Source of the DNA: Fidelibacterota bacterium
Lineage (GTDB): Bacteria > Fidelibacterota > Marinisomatia > Marinisomatales > TCS55
NCBI GenBank assembly: GCA_014239435.1
Contig: JAAZYX010000033.1
Location: forward strand, 212,871-276,870
DNA length: 64,000 nucleotides
Direction: 5' to 3'
Part shown: one piece after another, positions 44,456 through 52,659 of the stretch
How positions within the stretch are numbered: the stretch's first letter is position 1
Layout: each line of letters opens with the position of its first letter
The notes under the pieces: generated by a model
The model's input: the letters and a program-made list of their open reading frames with translations, nothing else
What the model was told of the DNA's origin: nothing
Databases searched by the model: none
Made by a program: the position numbers and the translations under genes

Positions 44456-46886
44456 GTTGTGTCTGACACTGCTTTTGATTGGATTTGGATTTAGCCAATC
44501 CTATCAAAGTATTCACGAACTTCAGTTAGAATATTTCAATCAACATTATGTTCCGGAAGAAATAGATGATAATGCACTATCTGAAATTTTTGGTAAGAGT
44601 AGAAGAAACATGACTCCAACCGCTGAAATATTCGGATATCACCCGTATTGGATGGGGACTGCTTGGCAGAACTACAATTACAGCCTACTGAGCACAATCG
44701 CTTATTTTAGCGCAGAAGCTACAGCGACAGGCGGGTTGAGTAATTTGCACAGCTGGCCGATTAGCGGATTGATTAATATGGCCCATTCCAATGGTGTTGA
44801 TGTTGTTTTGGTTGTAACCCTATTTAATAATTCGGATTTAATTACACTTTTATCCAGCAGTACGAATCGTCAGAATTTGATTAACAATTTAATCACTCAG
44901 GTCCAGGCTGGGAATGCAGATGGTGTAAATGTTGATTTTGAATCAATGCCATCATCCCAAAGGGATAATATGGTTACATTTATCACCGACCTTACGGCAG
45001 CATTTCATTCTGCAATTCCCGGATCTCAAGTCACGATTGCAATGCCGGCAGTGGATTGGAACAATGCATGGGATTTTCAAGCCTTAGCGCAGACGAGTGA
45101 TGGACTGTTCATCATGGGGTATGATTATCATTACAGCGGAAGTTCCACCACCGGAGCAAATGCACCCTTGACTGGTGGTTCGTACAATGTTACTAATACA
45201 ATAAATACTTACCTGAATGAAACGGGAGGTTTAGCAAATAAAATAATTTTAGGGTGTCCTTATTTTGGGTTTGAATGGCCCTCTACCACCGGCTCTTCTG
45301 GGTCGTCCACTACTGGGAGTGGATCGGCAAAATTTTATTCCGCACAGGAACCTCTGGCTCAATCCTATGGAAAACTTTGGGATTCCAACTCACAAACACC
45401 GTGGTATAAATACCAAAACCCAAGTTGGTATCAAGGATGGTACGACGACAGCCTCTCTTTATCTCTGAAATACGATTTTGCGATTCAGAACAATTTGAAA
45501 GGTGTCGGAATGTGGGCACTGGGCTATGATGGATCTAATCCCGAATTATGGGAAGCATTGGCAGATAAATTTGGAGCAGAATCTGCGCCGACTATTCCTA
45601 CAAACATTTCCATGGAAAACATAAACAATGGCTCTGTTATTATAGAATTCACAGGAGCCGCTGGAGCGGACAGCATTACCATTTTAAGAGAATATTTAAA
45701 TTCAACCGCCGTTGACACACTTGGAACATTTAGCCAGCGTCCGGTAGTATTAACTGAATTAAATGCGGATGAAACATATTTCATCCGCATTTTTGGGTCG
45801 AATGCGTTTGGACAAAGCCCATCATCAGAAATGTTAGGATTCGTTCCAACCTTGGAAGCGGTAAGGGTATTAGTCGTAAATGGATTCGATCGTATAAGCG
45901 GTACAAACAATACATTTGATTTTATTCGCCAGCACGGGAGCGCTATTTATTCTGTTGGATATGCATTTAACAGCGCCAATAATGAAGCCGTCATTTCAGG
46001 ATCAGTAAGTTTAGAAGATTACGAAATCGTGGACTGGATTTTAGGCGAAGAAGGAACCGCAACCAGTACACTCACCGCAACGGAGCAATCCCTGTTAGCC
46101 GAATTTTTGGATAATGGCGGGCGATTGTTTATTTCTGGATCGGAAATAGGATATGATTTATCAAGTCATGGAAATGTTCAGGATCAGCAGTTTTATCATC
46201 AATACCTCAAGGCACAGTACATTAGCGATGCGGCAGGCGGGCAACAGGGTGTGTATAGTGGATATGGAGTTTCAACCACTTTATTTGATGAAATAAATAC
46301 AGTATACTTTGATGATGGAAGTCATGGAACCTATGACGTGGATTGGCCGGATGGAATTAAACCGTTAACTGGAGCTACGTCCTGCGCCAAATTTACTGGA
46401 GTGGATTATGGGTCAAGAGGCGGAATGGGAATTTCTTTTGATGGTTCATTTAGCATCGACGGAGGACATGGTGCAGTGGTGTATTTATCTGTTGGGTTTG
46501 AATCGATTTACCCTGAGAATTCAAGAAATCTTATCATGAGCAATGTCCTGAACTATTTTGATGAACTTCCAACTGTTTCTACAACATCAGAAAATTTTAT
46601 TCCGAGTAATTTCGGGATAACATCAGTTTATCCGAATCCCGCGAATTCTAAAATTACAATGTCCATTGTCCTACCTCCGAATAAGAACAATTCTACAATT
46701 TCCATAATTGATTTAGCAGGGCGAACAATATTTACAGAACGCATTTCTTCCTCTTCATCTGGGAATGTAATATGGACCTGGGACGGCAAAACACATACTG
46801 GAGAACCCGCTCCTTCCGGTGTATTCCTCGGAGTCCTATCCAATGAGGAAAGTTCTAGTGTTTACAAATTCAGTCTATTGAAATGA
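44448..46886 (+). CDS. Exported GH18-type glycosidase with T9SS-like sorting domain
   Basis: An 812-residue exported protein. ATG at 44448 gives a clean signal (MYKLCLTLLLIGFGFSQ). The GH18 barrel spans about residues 60-380; its catalytic motif is D158-G-V-N-V-D163-F-E165, where E165 is the acid. IMGYDYHYSG and VGMWALGYDG are further GH18 signatures. A fibronectin-like domain follows (about 390-470), then an unassigned alpha/beta domain (VRVLVVNGFDR, LFISGSEIGYDL; about 475-710), then a divergent sorting domain (VYPNPANSKIT, ending KFSLLK). GH18 enzymes hydrolyse chitin or peptidoglycan. Overlap with NamZ (four bases) favours peptidoglycan here. Confidence 0.87.
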   Translation: MYKLCLTLLLIGFGFSQSYQSIHELQLEYFNQHYVPEEIDDNALSEIFGKSRRNMTPTAEIFGYHPYWMGTAWQNYNYSLLSTIAYFSAEATATGGLSNLHSWPISGLINMAHSNGVDVVLVVTLFNNSDLITLLSSSTNRQNLINNLITQVQAGNADGVNVDFESMPSSQRDNMVTFITDLTAAFHSAIPGSQVTIAMPAVDWNNAWDFQALAQTSDGLFIMGYDYHYSGSSTTGANAPLTGGSYNVTNTINTYLNETGGLANKIILGCPYFGFEWPSTTGSSGSSTTGSGSAKFYSAQEPLAQSYGKLWDSNSQTPWYKYQNPSWYQGWYDDSLSLSLKYDFAIQNNLKGVGMWALGYDGSNPELWEALADKFGAESAPTIPTNISMENINNGSVIIEFTGAAGADSITILREYLNSTAVDTLGTFSQRPVVLTELNADETYFIRIFGSNAFGQSPSSEMLGFVPTLEAVRVLVVNGFDRISGTNNTFDFIRQHGSAIYSVGYAFNSANNEAVISGSVSLEDYEIVDWILGEEGTATSTLTATEQSLLAEFLDNGGRLFISGSEIGYDLSSHGNVQDQQFYHQYLKAQYISDAAGGQQGVYSGYGVSTTLFDEINTVYFDDGSHGTYDVDWPDGIKPLTGATSCAKFTGVDYGSRGGMGISFDGSFSIDGGHGAVVYLSVGFESIYPENSRNLIMSNVLNYFDELPTVSTTSENFIPSNFGITSVYPNPANSKITMSIVLPPNKNNSTISIIDLAGRTIFTERISSSSSGNVIWTWDGKTHTGEPAPSGVFLGVLSNEESSSVYKFSLLK

Positions 46887-48160
46887 CAAAACCCATTCAA
46901 TCTTTATTATGGATTGGATTCTTCTCTATTTTATGGAGTCAAGAGACATCAACCCATCAGGAACAATCAGAAAAATATAAAAACAAAAGTGTACCACCGA
47001 TAGAAATTGTGGATACACGTACCGGATTGGATATTTTATTATCAGAAAAAGAGAATCTATTAATAGGGAAAAGAATTGCCCTTGTCACCAATCACACCGG
47101 TGTCGACAATAATGGTATTCCTAATTATAAACGGATAATGGAAATACGAGGAGTGGATTTAAAAATAATCTTTTCACCCGAACATGGATTATTCGGGGAA
47201 GCCGCGGCAGGAGAAAAAGTACATTATGAAGGGAAAGAAATTCATTTTCCAAAAGTGATAAGCCTTTACGGAAAAAGCAGAAAGCCGGACCCGGAGTTAT
47301 TGAATGGATTGGATTGGGTAATTTATGATATTCAGGATGTTGGGGTTCGCTTTTACACATACATATCTACTTTGGGGCTCGTTATGGAATCTGCTGCAGA
47401 AGCCGGCGTTCCGGTCATGGTCTTGGATCGCCCAAACCCAATTAGAGGAGATAAAATAGGAGGCCCTGTTCTCAATCTCGAATTTCAATCTTTTGTGGGG
47501 TTTTATCCAATTCCTATTCGATATGGGTTAACTGTTGGAGAATTGGCAAAAATGATTGCCGGTGAACGTTGGATTCATCATATACCTGAATTAGAAATAA
47601 TTAAAATGAAAGGATGGGAAAGGAATCGATGGTTTAATGAAACATCCATAGTTTGGACAAATCCTTCGCCGAATATTCCAACTCTTGAAACCGCAATTGT
47701 ATATCCCGGTACCTGTTTACTTGAAGCGACAAATTTGAGTGAAGGGCGTGGTACAAAAAAACCGTTTATTTGGATGGGTTCCCCTTGGATAGATGGGAAA
47801 AAACTATCAGCATTCTTAAATAAGCGAAATTTACCTGGCGCAGTATTTAAGCCAATTACTTTTACACCTGTTGCGAAAGTAGGAGTTGCGGCTAACCCAA
47901 AATTTAAAGGCGAAATATGTAGTGGTATTGAAATTGTAATAATGAATAAAAATGAGTACCAATCTGTCCGGACTGGAGTTGAGTTGCTGCAATCTGTAAA
48001 CAAGTTATTCCCGGGAAAATTAGAAATAAGAGAGTCCAGCATGAACAAGTTGTGGGGAAATACTGAGTTATCTTCTCATTTAAATGACGGAGATAAAATT
48101 ATAATTGAAAAAGAGAATTCTGAATTCCTTCAGCTTTCTTCTAAATACTTCCTGTATTAA
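46883..48160 (+). CDS. namZ: NamZ-like exo-beta-N-acetylmuramidase (DUF1343)
   Basis: A 425-residue protein of the DUF1343 family, shown in Bacillus subtilis and Tannerella to release MurNAc from the non-reducing end of peptidoglycan fragments. It has a signal peptide (about 1-18). Family motifs are ALVTNHTGVD (about 71), FSPEHGLFGEAAAGEKV (about 96), YDIQDVGVRFYTYISTLG (about 149), LDRPNPI and SEGRGTKKPFIWMGSPW. The start overlaps the GH18 stop as ATGA, so the two should be made together. In B. subtilis namZ lies with nagZ and an amidase gene; equivalents here lie about 10-16 kb downstream. Confidence 0.92.
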   Translation: MTKPIQSLLWIGFFSILWSQETSTHQEQSEKYKNKSVPPIEIVDTRTGLDILLSEKENLLIGKRIALVTNHTGVDNNGIPNYKRIMEIRGVDLKIIFSPEHGLFGEAAAGEKVHYEGKEIHFPKVISLYGKSRKPDPELLNGLDWVIYDIQDVGVRFYTYISTLGLVMESAAEAGVPVMVLDRPNPIRGDKIGGPVLNLEFQSFVGFYPIPIRYGLTVGELAKMIAGERWIHHIPELEIIKMKGWERNRWFNETSIVWTNPSPNIPTLETAIVYPGTCLLEATNLSEGRGTKKPFIWMGSPWIDGKKLSAFLNKRNLPGAVFKPITFTPVAKVGVAANPKFKGEICSGIEIVIMNKNEYQSVRTGVELLQSVNKLFPGKLEIRESSMNKLWGNTELSSHLNDGDKIIIEKENSEFLQLSSKYFLY

Positions 48161-48223
48161 TACAGTTTTAGTGAACAGTTGGCGGCTTTATTCAGCAATT
48201 TGGATAATAGATTTATGTTTGGT

Positions 48224-49267
48224 TCAAAAAACAATACCTAAAGAAATACGCTGCAAATTTTCCAATCTTCCATAATTTTGGAAACAATAATCAACTTTTA
48301 ATCTGGCGGAGCTTCTCCACAATCTTGTTTTTAAACCTCCGCCAAAACTAATCGCCTCTTCAGAGTTCCCTTTAAAAAGTGATGCAAAACCGGTTCTGAG
48401 AAAAATTGTTTCTCCCATAGCAATCTCTACCCCAGTATTGACCGATTCATTGTTGTCATTTGGATGAATTGCATCCAAGCCAAATGTAATTCGAAACAGA
48501 TTTGTTTTTACCAATTCATTCGAAATTCCGACCCTAAACAACAGGGGTAATGGGAAAGATTCAGTTTCGTATAACGCATTTACGAATTCTACATTTCCTT
48601 GGTTATTAGGATCGGGGTCGACACTTAATTTTTGATCACGGCCTGAAAGACTCATATCATTTCCATAATTTGAAAGGGAGGCGCCAATACGCGTGCCGGC
48701 AAAGGGTGTAATAAAAAGAACGCCTAAATCTCCCGCAATGGATGTTGCTGAGGTATGCCAGATTTTTTGTTGAATAAATTTGAAATTTCCTCCGATAGAA
48801 AACCTATCCGTTAATTTTTTAGCATATGAAAGCTGAATTGCCATATCCGAGGCTTCCCAGAATTCTCCTGTACCTTCAGGCTTACTGATGGTACGTACAA
48901 TATCTTTCGGAACTGAAAGCTGCGTAACACTAATTCCAAGTACTCCGAAATTTCGAATCGGAATACCAATTCCAATGTGCTGGAGTTGGGTCTCTGCAAT
49001 CCAGTTACTATTTATAAATGCGACTTCAATTCTATCAAGATTTGATAATCCTGCGGCATTCCAAAAAACCGATCCTAAATTCCCGGGCATGCTTACAGAC
49101 GCACCGCCCATCGACGGGCCGACAGCATCAAAAGGGATTTTCAAAAATTGTGCGGATGTTGTTCCTGATTTGGAATTTGTTTGCGTATTATCGAGCTGCG
49201 CCAAACTTATGCTAACCGTTAAACCGGCAAGCAAAAAGTGTAAAAAAATGTATTGGACCTGTTTCAT
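48224..49267 (-). CDS. PorV/PorQ-family outer membrane protein
   Basis: A 347-residue FadL-like barrel of the PorV family. After the signal peptide (about 1-23) come AQFLKIPFDAVGPSMGGASVSMPGNLGSVFWNAAGL and MAIQLSYAKKLTDRFSIGGNFKFIQQ, typical of the UPF0164/PorV group, ending in an outer-membrane-type FxxxLGIVF. PorV escorts T9SS cargo to the attachment complex in Porphyromonas. Here the gene comes last in an operon with a large T9SS-type protein and a TonB receptor. Its start overlaps the preceding stop by four bases, so it may be a dedicated partner of that cargo. Confidence 0.88.
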   Translation of the reverse strand: MKQVQYIFLHFLLAGLTVSISLAQLDNTQTNSKSGTTSAQFLKIPFDAVGPSMGGASVSMPGNLGSVFWNAAGLSNLDRIEVAFINSNWIAETQLQHIGIGIPIRNFGVLGISVTQLSVPKDIVRTISKPEGTGEFWEASDMAIQLSYAKKLTDRFSIGGNFKFIQQKIWHTSATSIAGDLGVLFITPFAGTRIGASLSNYGNDMSLSGRDQKLSVDPDPNNQGNVEFVNALYETESFPLPLLFRVGISNELVKTNLFRITFGLDAIHPNDNNESVNTGVEIAMGETIFLRTGFASLFKGNSEEAISFGGGLKTRLWRSSARLKVDYCFQNYGRLENLQRISLGIVF

Positions 49268-52200
49268 TTTATGACGGCAAATCTTCCAATCTTTTCACCA
49301 AGACTGCCTGCATCAACATGAAATATATATACTCCGTAGGCAATCGGGAAATTATCCATGGTTGTAAGATCCCAAAATTCCTTCCCGTCATCTATTTCAG
49401 AATTATGATATAAAATATTCACCAAAGAACCATCCATCGAGTAAATGCGGATGGTACACTCTTCCGGAAGGTGATTAAAATAAACTCGGCGCGGACCCCT
49501 ATCTCGCGGATTTTGAAGATCTAACCGCTCCAATACATTTGTTACAACATATGGATTGGGAACAACGGATATATTATCGAGCTCATTTTCCGCCTTACTT
49601 TTGTCAATTTTAGAACTATGGCTGATAAATGAATATGTATCTGAATTGGTAAATGGACGTTTTGTTACAATGCTTAAAATATCTCCATCTGTAGGCAGTA
49701 TTTCTGTACCGGCCTGGGGTTCATATAGTGTGAATTCCCATGTCGTTGTCGTTCCGGTTTCTCCCAAAAATATAATGACTCGTTCCCGCGGTGTCCACTG
49801 ACCGTCCGGGTTCACATAATCCAATATCGCAAACCGTTGTTCCTGCGGCACCATTCCGTTTGTAACCTCATAGATTTTAAAATTGGCTTTTATTCCTGCA
49901 TAATCGCCTGTATCAACAATAGTAGATGCAAAATGCACTTCGTAATCTGCAGGGTATTTATTGGATGCAACTCCATCGTATGGACCGACTTGATAGGTAA
50001 AATTCGTTTGAGCAGAAGAATTCCATCCGGTTTTAGCAATATCTAAATCTAATTCTTCATCTTGAACATACAGTTTAATGCCATCAAATACTGGATTGGA
50101 TTCTTCCCAATTATGAAGCTCGCTATCTTTGATGGGGAAATATGTGTATTGTACCAAATATGTTCCTCCGTCCGACAACGCACCACCATTGATTGCTTTC
50201 ACCCTCCCAAATTCAGCATCCAATACATAATCAACATTAGATTGAAAAATGATTTGCCCATCGGAACTGGTAAATAAAAAAGTGGAATCATTGATATTGG
50301 TATGCATTAGACCAATATATTTATCAATATTTGCAATAAACACTTCTTGCGTGAGCTTTAAGTCTTCCACCGAGTAGCGTGTAGGATATTCATAAAAAGT
50401 GATTTGAAAAGTATCTGCTTCTTCTAATGCCATTGGATCAATGATCTCTATATCAAGAGGTCCTGTGGCAATACCAGATGAATGTGTTATAGTTTGGTTT
50501 TCTATATATCCTGATTGGTAGCCTAAGGCTGGTACCCTTGGCGTAATTTGTATAGTATTTAAATCCAGAAATACTTCATTATTTTCCGGATTGACCGTAA
50601 TTAGTTTTGAACATTCTGTTGGGGGGATTTCCAGATCTGCATCACCATGATCATATGAAACAACTGCATAATAATACTGCTGGCCATTCAAGACATTGTT
50701 TGAATCAGTATAGGTATGTTGAATTCCTGTATTATTTCCCAAATAATAGTATACACCTCTTCCTGTGTAAGGAATGGTACTGAGTCCAACATAACTATTA
50801 TCAAGATCAAATTTTGCGGATGCACCATTAGATGTTTTCAAAGGTTCAAATAAAAATTTTGTACCGTAAGCATCGGTAATTGTTTGCTGATCTAAAAATT
50901 GTGGATCTGTGCTTCTGTAAATGACATACCCTTCAAAATCATTTTTTTCAGATATCGGGTCAATTGAAGATTCGGCGACATCATTCCAATACAAGGTTAC
51001 TTTTTGGTCTCCGGGAACGGCCGTTACAGTTGGCTTTTCGGGCGGTTTGGCAAATTGATAATTCTTTTCATAAATACTCTGAGAGGTTACCGCATTTAAT
51101 GTAAGATCATCATAATCTTGTCCAACAATAAGCGCAATAGAGAACCGTCTTGATTCCCCGGCCGGCAACGTAATGGGCCCGCTACTGTAAATAAAGATAT
51201 AATCACCTGCAACTTGTGAATTCGCAGAATCAAACACTCCCGGGGTTAAAAAATTCTGAAATACAAAGTGATCATTAGAAATAGAATTATTCCCGCCGAA
51301 TTGCGGCGCCGAAAACCCGGTTAATCCAATCATATCCGATTCATCTAAGTCCGTCCACTCAAAGTTTGGCTCACCGGGTTGTCTAATATCAAACGGATCT
51401 CCTGCCGTTGGCACTCCATCTCCCTCGCCGGTATCACCCGTATTCGGGAGGCCGTCAATTCCAACATCGTCTTTTTCAGGGTCCCAGTCATTATCATTAT
51501 CAATCCCATCAGTCTGACTTTCATCAACCATTCCATCTTCATCATTGTCTAAACCGTCCAAAGGTTCCCCCGGACTTTCGAGAAATTTATACCCAAAATA
51601 TCCCGGAGGACGGCCAACCACATCACTTAATCCATCTGAATCCCAGCAATAAACCATATTGATATCACGGTCAAAAAAGGACAAATCATCCCGCCAATTG
51701 CTCGGGCCTCCAACATGAGGGTCTCCCCACATCCCAAAAACAGTATTGTTTAAATCTTTAGAACTGACATTTGTTACTTTATAAATGAGGAAAATAATAT
51801 CTTCAGCTAACGGATTTGACCACTGATAATATCGGCATTCAATTTCAATCCCAAGACCTTTTCGGGAAGAATCATCCGAGAAGGGATAATATTCGAATTC
51901 CTTATTTTTTCGATCATCCACAACGAAAAAGGATTCCATATCTGAATTCGAAGCTCCTTGCTTAAGTGCACCCGGCCAAACATATTTTTTTAAATTCTCA
52001 TTATACCATCCCTCCGCCCAACTATCCGGCTTTCCATCACCGTCTCTATCAATATCGTTTGATGTAGGGATATAATCACTGTTTTGGTCGCCATATGGAA
52101 CATTTTGATTATTATATGCAAGTGGCTCCCATCCCCAAAACTCTTTTCCATCAGGAGAAACTTCTCCTCCTAACGAAACTAATCCATCACTAATTGCACG

Positions 52201-52653
52201 TACATGCCACGTTGTATCACCATCCAAATTTACTTTAGCGTATGCATCCTCATGACTTCTGGATTCAATCGGGACTTCTGCGCAAATAAAAGGTCCGAAT
52301 TCATACCCGTATCCTAACCCTTCCCAAACTATATCACTTACGCGGTTTCCCGGACTGGATATTGAACCATAATTCCAGATTTCTGCTGTAATCTTATTAC
52401 CGTTTAGGATTGCTTTTTGTCTTCTTAATACCTGATCAGTTGATGTAGAATTAAATTGGTTTTCTAATATCCGATTCCGCCAATTATAGAAGCGTTGGTG
52501 CTCCCATTTCGACCAATCTTTTTGAGGCCCTTGTTTGTATTCTTCAATTTTTTCCATATTTGAAAAAGGCCAAAACTGTCCTTTGGTCGTATCCATAAGA
52601 AACAGAAATAAGACACTGTATATCAATGTAAAATGCTTTGAAGTAGGACTCAT
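49264..52653 (-). CDS. Large exported protein with T9SS-like sorting domain
   Basis: A 1129-residue secreted protein of unknown function. A signal peptide lies at about 8-25. The text NRDGDGKPDSW and, later, a D/G/N-rich segment at about 355-425 (NDEDGMVDESQTDGIDNDND...) resembles calcium-binding thrombospondin-type loops. Fibronectin-like domains follow (KPTVTAVPGDQKVTLYWND near 530, with YVIYRSTDP). The C-terminal domain is a sorting domain of a different type: VVPNPYVVTN...YFNHLPEECTIRIYSMDG, ending GRFAVIK. Proteins of this build, paired with a TonB receptor and PorV homologue, recur in the FCB group. No catalytic motif was recognised. Confidence 0.8.
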   Translation of the reverse strand: MSPTSKHFTLIYSVLFLFLMDTTKGQFWPFSNMEKIEEYKQGPQKDWSKWEHQRFYNWRNRILENQFNSTSTDQVLRRQKAILNGNKITAEIWNYGSISSPGNRVSDIVWEGLGYGYEFGPFICAEVPIESRSHEDAYAKVNLDGDTTWHVRAISDGLVSLGGEVSPDGKEFWGWEPLAYNNQNVPYGDQNSDYIPTSNDIDRDGDGKPDSWAEGWYNENLKKYVWPGALKQGASNSDMESFFVVDDRKNKEFEYYPFSDDSSRKGLGIEIECRYYQWSNPLAEDIIFLIYKVTNVSSKDLNNTVFGMWGDPHVGGPSNWRDDLSFFDRDINMVYCWDSDGLSDVVGRPPGYFGYKFLESPGEPLDGLDNDEDGMVDESQTDGIDNDNDWDPEKDDVGIDGLPNTGDTGEGDGVPTAGDPFDIRQPGEPNFEWTDLDESDMIGLTGFSAPQFGGNNSISNDHFVFQNFLTPGVFDSANSQVAGDYIFIYSSGPITLPAGESRRFSIALIVGQDYDDLTLNAVTSQSIYEKNYQFAKPPEKPTVTAVPGDQKVTLYWNDVAESSIDPISEKNDFEGYVIYRSTDPQFLDQQTITDAYGTKFLFEPLKTSNGASAKFDLDNSYVGLSTIPYTGRGVYYYLGNNTGIQHTYTDSNNVLNGQQYYYAVVSYDHGDADLEIPPTECSKLITVNPENNEVFLDLNTIQITPRVPALGYQSGYIENQTITHSSGIATGPLDIEIIDPMALEEADTFQITFYEYPTRYSVEDLKLTQEVFIANIDKYIGLMHTNINDSTFLFTSSDGQIIFQSNVDYVLDAEFGRVKAINGGALSDGGTYLVQYTYFPIKDSELHNWEESNPVFDGIKLYVQDEELDLDIAKTGWNSSAQTNFTYQVGPYDGVASNKYPADYEVHFASTIVDTGDYAGIKANFKIYEVTNGMVPQEQRFAILDYVNPDGQWTPRERVIIFLGETGTTTTWEFTLYEPQAGTEILPTDGDILSIVTKRPFTNSDTYSFISHSSKIDKSKAENELDNISVVPNPYVVTNVLERLDLQNPRDRGPRRVYFNHLPEECTIRIYSMDGSLVNILYHNSEIDDGKEFWDLTTMDNFPIAYGVYIFHVDAGSLGEKIGRFAVIK

Positions 52654-52659
52654 TATTTG

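Noticed and set aside
51408-51662. Plus-strand histidine-rich frame opposite the 1129-residue protein gene
   Set aside because: It is the complement of an Asp/Gly/Asn-rich calcium-loop segment, which gives His-rich antisense text.
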